64,000 nucleotides of DNA. It comes from Pantoea alhagi (GTDB lineage Bacteria; Pseudomonadota; Gammaproteobacteria; Enterobacterales; Enterobacteriaceae). The stretch lies in the NCBI RefSeq assembly GCF_002101395.1, contig NZ_CP019706.1, positions 1,798,001 through 1,862,000 on the forward strand, in the 5' to 3' direction. The position numbers were made by a program, and so were the translations under genes. Positions 43,855 through 52,343 of this stretch are shown piece after piece. A model generated the notes under the pieces. It saw nothing but the letters and a program-made list of their open reading frames with translations. It did not search any database and was not told the origin of the DNA. How positions within the stretch are numbered: the first letter of the stretch is position 1; each line of letters begins with the position of its first letter.

Positions 43855-45681
43855 GTGTCTACGGCGGCAGTAATCAATCACGAAGCGCTGGCTGAACAGG
43901 TATTACGTGATACCTTCGGCTATCAGCAGTTTCGCCCCGGGCAGCAAACCATCATTCAGGCGTCGCTGAGCGGCCGGGATTGTCTGGTAGTGATGCCCAC
44001 CGGCGGCGGAAAATCGCTCTGTTATCAAATTCCGGCCTTGCTGCGCGACGGCCTGACGCTGGTCGTTTCTCCGCTTATCTCGCTGATGAAAGATCAGGTC
44101 GATCAGTTGCTGGCGAATGGCGTGGCGGCAGCATGCCTGAACTCATCGCAAACGCGGGAAGAGCAGCAGGCGGTGATGGCGGGATGCCGTAGCGGCGAGG
44201 TGCGATTACTGTATATCGCGCCGGAACGCCTGATGATGGATAACTTCCTCGACAGCCTGACGCGCTGGAACCCGGCGATGCTGGCGGTAGACGAAGCGCA
44301 CTGTATTTCCCAGTGGGGCCACGATTTCCGCCCGGAATATGGTGCGCTGGGTCAGCTGCGCCAGCGTTTTCCAGCGCTGCCGGTGATGGCCTTAACGGCC
44401 ACCGCCGACGAAACCACCCGTAACGATATTGTTCGGTTGCTGCAGCTTGAGGATCCGCTGATTCAGATCAGCAGCTTCGACCGGCCCAATATTCGCTATA
44501 TGCTGGTAGAGAAATTCAAGCCTACCGAGCAGCTCTTGCGTTACGTACAGGATCAGCGCGGCAAAAGCGGCATCATTTACTGCAACAGCCGGGCCAAAGT
44601 AGAAGACACGGCCGCCCGCCTGCAAAGCCGCGGTCTGAGCGTTGGCGCCTATCATGCCGGAATGGACAATGCGCATCGAGCTCAGGTACAGGAGGCTTTT
44701 CAGCGCGACGATTTACAAATCGTGGTGGCGACTGTCGCTTTCGGTATGGGCATCAACAAGCCCAACGTGCGCTTTGTGGTGCATTTTGATATTCCACGTA
44801 ATATCGAATCTTACTATCAGGAAACCGGCCGCGCCGGACGTGACGGCCTGCCGGCCGAGGCGATGCTGCTCTACGATCCGGCGGATATGGCCTGGCTGCG
44901 TCGCTGTCTGGAAGAGAAGGCGCCCGGCCCGTTGCAGGATATCGAACGCCATAAGCTTAATGCGATGGGCGCTTTTGCCGAAGCGCAAACCTGCCGCCGT
45001 CTGGTGCTGCTGAACTATTTTGGCGAAGGTCGCCAGCAACCATGCGGCAACTGCGATATTTGTCTCGATCCGCCACGACGCTATGATGGCCTGGTTGAGG
45101 CGCAAAAGGCGCTCTCTACGATTTACCGCGTTGGTCAGCGTTTCGGCATGGGATACGTGGTGGAAGTACTGCGCGGTGCCAGCAACCAGCGCATTCGCGA
45201 CCAGGGGCACGATAAGCTGCCGGTGTATGGTATTGGTCGCGAGCAAAGTCACGAGCACTGGGTCAGCGTATTGCGCCAGCTGATTCATCTGGGGCTGGTG
45301 GCACAGAACATCACGCTACATTCGGCGCTACAGCTTACCGAGGCGGCGAGGCCGATTTTACGGGGTGAAGCGCCGCTGATGCTGGCCGTGCCGCGTCTGG
45401 TCACCGTTAAGCCGAAATACAACAACCAGAAAAGCTACGGCGGCAATTACGATCGCAAGCTATTCGCTAAACTGCGCAAGCTGCGTAAAGCGATCGCCGA
45501 TGAAGAGAATATTCCGCCTTATGTGGTGTTTAACGATGCAACGCTGATTGAGATGGCGGAACAGATGCCAATTACCGCCTCGGAAATGCTCAGCGTCAAC
45601 GGCGTCGGACATCGTAAGCTGGAGCGTTTTGGTAAACCTTTCCTGGTAATGATCCGCGAACATGTGGATGGTGAAGAGTAA
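43855..45681 (+). CDS. recQ: ATP-dependent DNA helicase RecQ
   Basis: 3'-5' helicase acting in the RecF pathway and at stalled forks. The GTG at 43855 with GGGGA 5 nt upstream gives 608 residues (609 in E. coli); a GTG at 43837 is in frame but less well placed. MPTGGGKSLCYQIPAL (motif I), VDEAHCISQWGHDFRPEY (II and aromatic-rich loop), ALTATADET (III) and QETGRAGRDG (VI). The zinc-binding CGNCDICLDPP is followed by winged-helix and C-terminal HRDC domains (ITASEMLSVNGVGHRKLERFG). Confidence 0.97.
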   Translation: MSTAAVINHEALAEQVLRDTFGYQQFRPGQQTIIQASLSGRDCLVVMPTGGGKSLCYQIPALLRDGLTLVVSPLISLMKDQVDQLLANGVAAACLNSSQTREEQQAVMAGCRSGEVRLLYIAPERLMMDNFLDSLTRWNPAMLAVDEAHCISQWGHDFRPEYGALGQLRQRFPALPVMALTATADETTRNDIVRLLQLEDPLIQISSFDRPNIRYMLVEKFKPTEQLLRYVQDQRGKSGIIYCNSRAKVEDTAARLQSRGLSVGAYHAGMDNAHRAQVQEAFQRDDLQIVVATVAFGMGINKPNVRFVVHFDIPRNIESYYQETGRAGRDGLPAEAMLLYDPADMAWLRRCLEEKAPGPLQDIERHKLNAMGAFAEAQTCRRLVLLNYFGEGRQQPCGNCDICLDPPRRYDGLVEAQKALSTIYRVGQRFGMGYVVEVLRGASNQRIRDQGHDKLPVYGIGREQSHEHWVSVLRQLIHLGLVAQNITLHSALQLTEAARPILRGEAPLMLAVPRLVTVKPKYNNQKSYGGNYDRKLFAKLRKLRKAIADEENIPPYVVFNDATLIEMAEQMPITASEMLSVNGVGHRKLERFGKPFLVMIREHVDGEE

Positions 45682-45817
45682 AACCCACCCTAAAAATCGT
45701 GCGTGCAGCAATTACTGCAGATAACAGATGAACAGAATAGCCTTTGGCGTAATAATCACAGGCACCCGGGGATAGCCAGACGGCTGTCCCGTTTCATTTA
45801 CCGGCAAGGAAACTGTT

Positions 45818-46447
45818 ATGCTCGCGCTTTTTCTTACCGTCGCTGCAGTGCATTTGGTTGCACTGATGAGCCCCGGACCAGACTTCTTTTTTGTTTCGCA
45901 AACTGCTGCCAGTCGCTCCCGTAAAGAGGCGATGATGGGCGTGCTGGGCATTACGCTGGGCATTGTTATCTGGGCTGGCGTCGCGCTGATGGGGTTACAT
46001 CTGATCCTGCAAAAAATGGCGTGGCTGCACGAAGTGATTATGGTATGCGGCGGGATCTATCTAACCTGGCTGGGCTGGCAGCTGATGCGCTCGGCGCGTC
46101 GGCAGCATCATCAACCCGCTGCAGAAAATGCGGAAGTGCAGGTGGAGCTGGCAAAAAAAGGGCACAGTTTTCTCAAAGGCTTCCTGACTAATCTTTCTAA
46201 CCCTAAAGCGGTTATCTATTTCGGCAGCGTTTTTTCACTGTTTGTTGGCGATGATGTCTCCGCAGGCGTGCGCTGGGGACTGTTCGTGCTGATTATCAGC
46301 GAAACGTTCGCCTGGTTTACGCTGGTGGCGGCGGTCTTCGCGCTCCCCTGGATGCGTCGCCAGTATCAGCGTATGGCGAAATGGATCGATGGCATGGCAG
46401 GGGTGTTGTTCGCCGGGTTCGGTATCCACCTGATCCTCTCCCGCTAG
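45818..46447 (+). CDS. rhtC: Threonine efflux protein RhtC
   Basis: LysE-superfamily inner-membrane exporter. 209 residues with six hydrophobic segments. Closely matches E. coli RhtC: VALMSPGPDFFFVSQTAASRSRKEAMMGVLGI at the start, FLKGFLTNLSNPKAVIYFGSVFSLF in the middle and AKWIDGMAGVLFAGFGIHLI at the end. Convergent with the related rhtB; the gap holds repeats. Confidence 0.96.
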   Translation: MLALFLTVAAVHLVALMSPGPDFFFVSQTAASRSRKEAMMGVLGITLGIVIWAGVALMGLHLILQKMAWLHEVIMVCGGIYLTWLGWQLMRSARRQHHQPAAENAEVQVELAKKGHSFLKGFLTNLSNPKAVIYFGSVFSLFVGDDVSAGVRWGLFVLIISETFAWFTLVAAVFALPWMRRQYQRMAKWIDGMAGVLFAGFGIHLILSR

Positions 46448-46451
46448 GTGT

Positions 46452-46732
46452 GGCCTGGCTTACTTGCCATTTGCTGACCGGGCAGTACTCGCTTCCTCAC
46501 GTAGGGTACGCTCGGATCGCTGCGTGCTGGCCGTGTGCTAACAGGTACGGCCTGGTTTACTTGCCATTTGCTGACCGGGCAGTACTCGCTTCCTCACGTA
46601 GGGTACGCTCGGATCGCTGTGTGCTGGCCGTGTGCTAACAGGTACGGCCTGGTTTACTTGCCATTTTCTGACCGGGCAGTACTCGCTTCCTCACGTATTA
46701 TTATACGCTCGGATCGCTGTGTGCTGGCCGTC
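46452..46732. repeat. Three tandem copies of a 97-bp repeat
   Basis: Copies start at 46452, 46549 and 46646, each beginning GGCCTGG(C/T)TTACTTGCCA and containing CCGGGCAGTACTCGCTTCC and CGCTCGGATCGCTG. Copies 1 and 2 differ at two positions. Copy 3 has one substitution, a local replacement (GGGT to TTATTAT) and stops short in its last dozen bases. The unit is not a multiple of three and different frames are open in each copy, so it is non-coding. Confidence 0.95.
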
Positions 46733-46783
46733 CAGCAACTGGCTGCGACACCAACGGCCTCTAACCGCAAAGCAAGTATTCAG

Positions 46784-46947
46784 GGAAGCGGCAGACACCG
46801 AAGCCAGGGAAGCGGGGGCAGTCAGCGGAGTAAAGCCTCCGCGTCATGGATGACGCGGCGGAGCCTCCAGGGATGGATTCACGGCGTCTTTACGTAGCTG
46901 CCTGCCCCCGCTGAGCGGAACCTGAGCATCTGATTCTCTGCCGCTCC
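46784..46947. repeat. Nested inverted-repeat intergenic element
   Basis: Three nested pairs of arms. Outer: GGAAGCGGCAGA (46784-46795) with TCTGCCGCTCC (46937-46947). Middle: AGCGGGGGCAG (46811-46821) with CTGCCCCCGCT (46902-46912). Inner: GCCTCCGCGTCA with TGACGCGGCGGAGCC around 46834-46866. The core GAGCCTCCAGGGATGGATTCACGGCGTC resembles a widespread gammaproteobacterial intergenic repeat, from memory. It could fold as one long structured RNA and lies between convergent rhtC and rhtB. Confidence 0.7.
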
Positions 46948-46955
46948 AGCTCTTT

Positions 46956-47579
46956 CTAAGCCATACGTCGTGCGGAAGCCAACAGCGCTCCTACGGCAAC
47001 AAACAGCCCGCCAAACACCCGATTTAACAGCTTCATCTGATGCGGCCCTTTAATCCAGACGCCAATACGCCGCGCCAGCGTGGCATAACCGATCATCACC
47101 ACCACATCCACCACAATGGTCGTCACACCTAAAACCAAATACTGTGCCGCCTGCGGTTGATGCGGAATAATAAACTGCGGAAACAGCGCCGCGAGAAAAA
47201 CAATACTCTTGGGATTAGTCAGGTTCACTAACACTGCACGCTGAAAAAGACGGCGGCGCGGCATCGCCTCAGCAACCGCATCCAAATCGATCGCTCCTGC
47301 GGCCCGCCACTGCTGAATGCCCAGCCAAACCAAATAAGCGGCACCCGCCCATTTCAAAACCTCAAATGCCAGCAGCGAGCGGGAAAACAGCGCACCCAGC
47401 CCAATCCCCACTAACACGATATGCATGCCCAGCCCAACCTGCAAACCGGCAATAGATGCCGCCGCACCGCGGTAGCCGTGACTAATGCTGGTGCTCATGG
47501 TATTTATCGCTCCCGAACCGGGCGACAGGCTAAGAATGACGGTGGTTAACAGATAAGTCATCCACCATTCAATAGTCAT
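46956..47579 (-). CDS. rhtB: Homoserine/homoserine lactone efflux protein RhtB
   Basis: LysE-superfamily exporter of homoserine and threonine. The start MTIEWWMTYLLTTVILSLSPGSGAINTM at 47579 gives 207 residues (206 in E. coli). A frame open further upstream, to 47954, overlaps pldB on the opposite strand and is not conserved. Family blocks HGYRGAAASIAGLQVGLG, GAAYLVWLGIQQWRAAGAI and NLTNPKSIVFLAALFPQFI are present. Divergent from pldB. Confidence 0.96.
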   Translation of the reverse strand: MTIEWWMTYLLTTVILSLSPGSGAINTMSTSISHGYRGAAASIAGLQVGLGMHIVLVGIGLGALFSRSLLAFEVLKWAGAAYLVWLGIQQWRAAGAIDLDAVAEAMPRRRLFQRAVLVNLTNPKSIVFLAALFPQFIIPHQPQAAQYLVLGVTTIVVDVVVMIGYATLARRIGVWIKGPHQMKLLNRVFGGLFVAVGALLASARRMA

Positions 47580-47678
47580 GGTAACGCTCCCTGATTGCGC
47601 AGAATTGTGCCACAATACGCCATTGCCAGCGGTTGCGCTACGGCGGCGGCATGCCGAAAGCTGTAAGGGAGTCGAGCT

Positions 47679-48671
47679 ATGACCAGTCATAAAAAACACT
47701 GGCCAACACGCGAGCAGGCGTTTGCTGCTTTTGCCACCGGGCCGCTGCTTGATTTCTGGCACCGGCGTCAGGAGTGCGAATTTACTGGCGTAGAAAACGT
47801 ACCGATTCGCTATGTGCGCTTCACATCGCCGAAACACGATAAAGTCATACTGATCGTGCCGGGACGCATTGAAAGCTACGTCAAATATCCAGAGCTGGCT
47901 TACGATCTCTGGCACTGCGGCTATGATGTCATCATCGTCGATCATCGTGGACAAGGGCGGTCGGGGCGGCTGCTAAAAGATGCGCATCGCGGCCATGTTG
48001 TGCACTTCGATCACTATGTCGATGATTTAGAAACGCTCTACCTGAAAGAATTGATCGCCGGACACTATCGGCAGCGCTATGCGCTGGCGCATTCGATGGG
48101 TGGCGCCATTCTGACGCTATTGCTGGCGCGGAATCCCACCGCATTTAACGCTGCGGTACTGGCTTCACCGATGTTCGGCATCTATTTACCCATGCCCGCC
48201 TGGATGGCGCATCGGATCCTTGAGTGGGCGGAAAAACGCCCGGCGATGCGCGATGGTTATGCTTTGGGAACCGGCAAATGGCGGGTGCGCCCGTTCAGCC
48301 TGAATCTGTTAACGCACAGCCGTGAACGTTACAGGCGCAGCCTGCGCTTCTATGCAGATGACCCTGCGATTCGGGTTGGCGGGCCAACCTATCATTGGGT
48401 GCGCGAAGGCATACAGGCAGGACAAAACATCCTGAACAAGGCGGCGACCATCAGCACGCCGCTGCTGCTGCTGCAGGCTGGCGATGATAAAGTCGTGGAT
48501 AACCGCTCACAAGACCTTTTCTGTGCGGCAATGCAGGCCGCTGGCCATCCCTGCGAGGGCGGCAAACCCTATGTTATTGAAGGCGCGCGTCATGAGATCC
48601 TGTTTGAAAAAGACAATATGCGCGCCGAGGCTTTACATGCCATCGTCGATTTCTTCGCGCGGCATGAATAA
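47679..48671 (+). CDS. pldB: Lysophospholipase L2
   Basis: Alpha/beta hydrolase at the inner membrane that degrades lysophospholipids and transfers acyl groups to phosphatidylglycerol. 330 residues. VDHRGQGRSGRLL precedes the nucleophile elbow AHSMGGAILTLLL near residue 140. The acid is likely in LQAGDDKVVDN, and the catalytic His is in EGARHEILFEKD near the C-terminus. Next gene yigL starts 48 bp later on the same strand. Confidence 0.95.
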   Translation: MTSHKKHWPTREQAFAAFATGPLLDFWHRRQECEFTGVENVPIRYVRFTSPKHDKVILIVPGRIESYVKYPELAYDLWHCGYDVIIVDHRGQGRSGRLLKDAHRGHVVHFDHYVDDLETLYLKELIAGHYRQRYALAHSMGGAILTLLLARNPTAFNAAVLASPMFGIYLPMPAWMAHRILEWAEKRPAMRDGYALGTGKWRVRPFSLNLLTHSRERYRRSLRFYADDPAIRVGGPTYHWVREGIQAGQNILNKAATISTPLLLLQAGDDKVVDNRSQDLFCAAMQAAGHPCEGGKPYVIEGARHEILFEKDNMRAEALHAIVDFFARHE

Positions 48672-48719
48672 ATTGCACTACTCAGAACCTTATCACTCTC
48701 TTCGAAACCAGAGGTTTTC

Positions 48720-49520
48720 ATGTACCACGTAGTTGCTTCCGATCTGGATGGCACCCTGCTTTCTCCCGATCATCGTTTAACGCCATACACCAAAGAAACG
48801 CTCCGCTTGCTCACTGCGCGTGGCGTACACTTTGTTTTCGCCACCGGTCGTCATCATGTCGATGTGTCACAAATGCGTGATAACCTGGAAATCGAAGCGT
48901 ATATGATCACCTCCAATGGCGCGCGCGTACACAACACCGCTGGCGAGCTGATTTTTAGCCATAACCTCGATGAAGATATCGCTCGCGAACTCTATGCGCT
49001 CAAATATGACGATGCCGAAATCCTGACCAACGTCTACCGCAACGATGAGTGGTTTCTTAACCGTCATCGCCCGGAAGAAGAGCGCTACTTCCGTGAATCG
49101 GTCTTTACCTACCAGGTTTATGAGCCAGGCGTGCTGCCCACTGACGGCATCAGCAAAGTCTTTTTTATCTGCGATGATGCTGAAAAACTGGTGCCGCTGG
49201 AAGAGGCGATTTTGGCTCGCTGGGGCGATCGGGTTAACGTCAGTTTCTCTTTCCCGACCTGCCTGGAAGTGATGGCGGGCGGCGTTTCAAAAGGCCATGC
49301 GCTGGAAGAAGTCTCAAAACTACTGGGTTACTCGCTGGCATCCTCTATCGCCTTTGGCGACGGCATGAATGATAAAGAGATGCTGATCATGGCCGGAAAA
49401 GGCTACATCATGCGCAACGCGCATCAGCGTCTGAAAGACCTTCTGCCGGAAATGGAAGTGATTGGCTCTAATGCGGAAGATGCAGTGCCGCGTAAACTGC
49501 GCGAGCTGTTTCTGGGCTGA
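48720..49520 (+). CDS. yigL: HAD-type sugar/pyridoxal phosphatase YigL
   Basis: Cof-type HAD hydrolase active on sugar phosphates and pyridoxal phosphate; in E. coli it is induced through SgrS to relieve sugar-phosphate stress. 266 residues, the E. coli length. Motif I VASDLDGTLLSPDH, motif II ITSNGARV, motif III Lys in GGVSKGHALEEV and motif IV IAFGDGMNDKEML. Confidence 0.96.
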   Translation: MYHVVASDLDGTLLSPDHRLTPYTKETLRLLTARGVHFVFATGRHHVDVSQMRDNLEIEAYMITSNGARVHNTAGELIFSHNLDEDIARELYALKYDDAEILTNVYRNDEWFLNRHRPEEERYFRESVFTYQVYEPGVLPTDGISKVFFICDDAEKLVPLEEAILARWGDRVNVSFSFPTCLEVMAGGVSKGHALEEVSKLLGYSLASSIAFGDGMNDKEMLIMAGKGYIMRNAHQRLKDLLPEMEVIGSNAEDAVPRKLRELFLG

Positions 49521-49542
49521 TCGAAAAAATTAACAATAATGC

Positions 49543-49577
49543 AGCCAGGGTGCTTCATCAGCGCCCTGGCTTTTTTA
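49543..49577. terminator. rho-independent terminator between yigL and glpQ
   Basis: GCCAGGGTGC (49543-49552) / GCGCCCTGGC (49561-49570), loop TTCATCA, then TTTTTTA. Serves yigL directly; the converging glpQ ends at 49578. Confidence 0.85.
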
Positions 49578-50630
49578 TTAACGTTCTAAAAAGCGTACGG
49601 CCTTATCCGGAAAATCGGTAAACACCCCGTCAACCTGCGCTTTGTTATACAGCGCATCAAACAGCTGATTAATATCCGTTGCGTAAGGCGGCAGCCGATC
49701 GGCACGTACCGTATAGGGATGGATCTGTAAATCACTGGCGTGCACCTCCTGCGCTAAAGGGGTCAGACGAATGTCCCCTGGTTTTGAATCGGCGCTGAAC
49801 AGTTGATGATAATCGGGGCCAATGCCATCAACATACTTCGCCAGCTCCTGCATCGCGCCTGGCTTAAACATCCAGTCGTAGCTGTAATTGACCCATTTCC
49901 CCTGTTTTAACTCTTCTGTTTCATGTGAATCGGTTTCGGTAATCAACTGAACCAGCCGGAGATCCATGCCCATCTTTGGCTCCAGCTCATTTTTAATGCG
50001 CTTTAGCTCATTGAAATCGAAACACTGTAGCCAGACATTATCCTGCTTAGTGCGATAGCCATACTGCTTCAGTACCTGCAAAACGCTGGTGGCGATATCC
50101 TTGCCTTCCTGATGATGAAACCACGGGGCTTTGATCTCGGTGTAGATACCGATATTTTTGCCGGTCGAGTGGTTCAGTCCCTGAATAAATTCAATTTCCT
50201 CTTCAAAAGTATGAATATGGAAAGTGGATTTTCCGCCCGGGAAACGGCCCGGCCAGGTTTGCACCTTTTTGCCATCTTTAAACGTAAAGCCTTCGGTAAA
50301 GCGCAGGCTGCGGATCTCCGCCAGCGTAAAATCAATGGCATAGTAGCGGCCATCCTTGCGCGCGCGCTGAGGGAAACGATCCGCGACATCGGTAACGCGA
50401 TCGAGATAGTGATCGTGCAGCACCACCAGACGATCGTCTTTGGTCATGACAAGATCCTGCTCCAGAAAATCCGCGCCCTGCGCATAGGCCATTGCCTTGG
50501 CGGGCAGCGTATGTTCCGGGAGATAGCCGCTGGCACCGCGATGGGCAATCACCAGCTTGTCATCAATTTGCGCACTTGTGCCGTAGGCGATACTAAGTAA
50601 CAGCGCCGCCAGTAACGGATTTATTTTCAT
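49578..50630 (-). CDS. glpQ: Periplasmic glycerophosphodiester phosphodiesterase
   Basis: Hydrolyses glycerophosphodiesters in the periplasm to glycerol-3-phosphate, which GlpT imports. 350 residues with a signal peptide (KINPLLAALLLSIAYGTSAQ). GDPD catalytic motifs: IAHRGASGYLPEHT and LVMTKDDRLVVLHDHYLDR (His, Glu/Asp), EIKAPW. Start overlaps the glpT stop (ATGA on the minus strand, 50627-50630), so the two are coupled. Confidence 0.96.
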   Translation of the reverse strand: MKINPLLAALLLSIAYGTSAQIDDKLVIAHRGASGYLPEHTLPAKAMAYAQGADFLEQDLVMTKDDRLVVLHDHYLDRVTDVADRFPQRARKDGRYYAIDFTLAEIRSLRFTEGFTFKDGKKVQTWPGRFPGGKSTFHIHTFEEEIEFIQGLNHSTGKNIGIYTEIKAPWFHHQEGKDIATSVLQVLKQYGYRTKQDNVWLQCFDFNELKRIKNELEPKMGMDLRLVQLITETDSHETEELKQGKWVNYSYDWMFKPGAMQELAKYVDGIGPDYHQLFSADSKPGDIRLTPLAQEVHASDLQIHPYTVRADRLPPYATDINQLFDALYNKAQVDGVFTDFPDKAVRFLER

Positions 50631-51982
50631 TGTCTCTCCTCCTGCTGCAGCCGTTGTTTGTGTTTGTTTTCACTCAGCATGGTGAGCAGCAGCAGAATGA
50701 CCGCCAGCACGCAACCGCCGATCATAATCAGAAAACCGCCGTCCCAGCCAAAGTAGTCAACGGTATAGCCAACAATAGCGCTGGCCGCGACTGAGCCGCC
50801 GAGATAACCAAACAGGCCGGTAAAGCCTGCGGCGGTTCCTGCGGCTTTCTTCGGCGCCAGCTCCAGCGCATGCAACCCGATTAGCATCACCGGACCATAA
50901 ATCAGAAAGCCGATAACAATCATACAGGCCATATCAACACCAGGATTACCGACCGGATTGAGCCAGTAAATCACCGTGGCAATGGTCACCAGCGTCATAA
51001 AGAATACGCCGGTTGCGCCGCGGTTGCCTTTAAATACCTTATCTGACATCCAGCCGCACAGCAGCGTGCCGGGGATCCCCGCATATTCATACAGGAAGTA
51101 GGTCCATGACGATTTATCCAGGGTGAAATGTTTTACCTCTTTCAGATAGGTCGGCGACCAGTCGAGAATGCCGTAGCGCAGCAGATAAACAAAAACGTTC
51201 GCCAGCGCGATATACCACAGCAGTTTATTGGGCAGGATGTACTGCATAAAAATCTGTTTTGCGGTTAATTCCTGTTCGTGCTGTTCGTTATAGTCAGGCG
51301 GATAATCGTTTTTATACTCTTCAATCGGCGGCAGCCCGCATGACTGCGGCGTGTCGCGCATCAAAGCAAATGCGATCAGCGCAACGATAATGGCAGCAAA
51401 GGCTGGCATATAGAGCGCTGCTTTCCAGTCGTTAAACCATGCCATACCCAGCAGGAACAGAAGGGGAGGAATACCGCCGCCAACGTTATGCGCACAGTTC
51501 CAGACGGAAACAATGCCGCCACGTTCTTTTTGCGACCACCAGTGCACCATCGTACGCCCGCACGGCGGCCAGCCCATTCCCTGAAACCAACCGCAGAGAA
51601 ACAGCAGCCCAAACATCACCAGAATGCTGGAGGTCGCCCAGGGAACGAATCCCATGAACAGCATGACCAGCGAAGCTAAAATCAGCCCGGCGGGCAGGAA
51701 AAAGCGTGGATTAGAGCGATCGGAAACCGAGCCCATAATAAATTTTGAAAAGCCATAGGCGATAGAAATACCGGACAGCGCAAAGCCGAGATCGCCGCGT
51801 GAAAACCCCTGTTCCACCAGATAAGGCATCGCCAGCGCAAAGTTTTTGCGAACCAGATAGTAAGCGGCATAACCAAAAAAGATGCCGATAAAAATTTGCC
51901 AGCGCAAACGACGATAAAGCGGATCGGTACGATCCGTAGCGACACGTGATTGATGAGGTGCTGGCTTAAAAATGCTAAGCAT
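50627..51982 (-). CDS. glpT: Glycerol-3-phosphate transporter
   Basis: MFS antiporter exchanging glycerol-3-phosphate for phosphate; also the entry route for fosfomycin. The start MLSIFKPAPHQSRV at 51982 gives 451 residues (452 in E. coli). The signature RRLRWQIFIGIFFGYAAYYLVRKNF with the substrate-binding Arg near 45, FSRGDLGFALSGISIAYGFSKF, and LIGLHALELAPKKAAGTAAG are intact. In E. coli glpTQ sits beside glpABC at 50 min; here it stands between yigL and bioP. Confidence 0.97.
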   Translation of the reverse strand: MLSIFKPAPHQSRVATDRTDPLYRRLRWQIFIGIFFGYAAYYLVRKNFALAMPYLVEQGFSRGDLGFALSGISIAYGFSKFIMGSVSDRSNPRFFLPAGLILASLVMLFMGFVPWATSSILVMFGLLFLCGWFQGMGWPPCGRTMVHWWSQKERGGIVSVWNCAHNVGGGIPPLLFLLGMAWFNDWKAALYMPAFAAIIVALIAFALMRDTPQSCGLPPIEEYKNDYPPDYNEQHEQELTAKQIFMQYILPNKLLWYIALANVFVYLLRYGILDWSPTYLKEVKHFTLDKSSWTYFLYEYAGIPGTLLCGWMSDKVFKGNRGATGVFFMTLVTIATVIYWLNPVGNPGVDMACMIVIGFLIYGPVMLIGLHALELAPKKAAGTAAGFTGLFGYLGGSVAASAIVGYTVDYFGWDGGFLIMIGGCVLAVILLLLTMLSENKHKQRLQQEERQ

Positions 51983-52116
51983 AAACGGTCTCCGGAGACG
52001 CAAAATGGTTTTAAACACTCACTAAATGAGCGAAAAAAGGTTTTTGAATGAAGGATGTTCCATTTCGCGCAAAGAATAGGGGCTGCAAAGAAAGGGGTCT
52101 GTGAGGCAGGGCGCAA

Positions 52117-52157
52117 ATGTTACACTTTTATGACAAGACGTTGTAAAGCTCGTCACA
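52117..52157 (-). promoter_or_regulatory. CRP-dependent glpT promoter
   Basis: CRP core TGTAA-AGCTCG-TCACA (52142-52157), 9 of 10 match. On the minus strand a possible -10, TAACAT, lies at 52117-52122. The site centre (52149.5) would be about -40 to -42 from the predicted start near 52109, a class II arrangement that suits cAMP-CRP activation of glpTQ. No convincing GlpR operator was found. Confidence 0.55.
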
Positions 52158-52186
52158 AAAACCCGCTTTATGCGCTGCCTGACTCA

Positions 52187-52209
52187 GGTTAAAAACGCTT
52201 TTTTTAACC
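52187..52209. repeat. AT-rich inverted repeat in the glpT-bioP divergent region
   Basis: GGTTAAAAA (52187-52195) / TTTTTAACC (52201-52209) with a 5-nt centre, between the CRP site and the bioP start. Could be an operator or a hairpin; function not established. Confidence 0.4.
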
Positions 52210-52343
52210 GAACCACAGACTTTCGCTTTCGCGCATCGCCAGGTAAGGACGGCATGAGTGATGGTAAAGTGTACAGATGTAAACCAGATATCCACTAACG
52301 CGCAGGCGCATTCCGCTACAATGGCGTTCTGTTTAACTAATGG

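Noticed and set aside
46452..46732. Possible CRISPR array
   Set aside because: The repeats are 97 bp, directly adjacent and without spacers, and no cas genes are present.
46381..46897. Three overlapping ORFs sharing TAWFTCHLLTGQYSLPHVGYAR-type stretches
   Set aside because: The similarity comes from the 97-bp DNA repeat read in successive frames; the period is not divisible by three and no start site or domain is present.
52001..52130. Possible GlpR operators near glpT (short TTCGC/GCGAA stretches)
   Set aside because: Half-sites are scattered and not arranged as a convincing GlpR palindrome.
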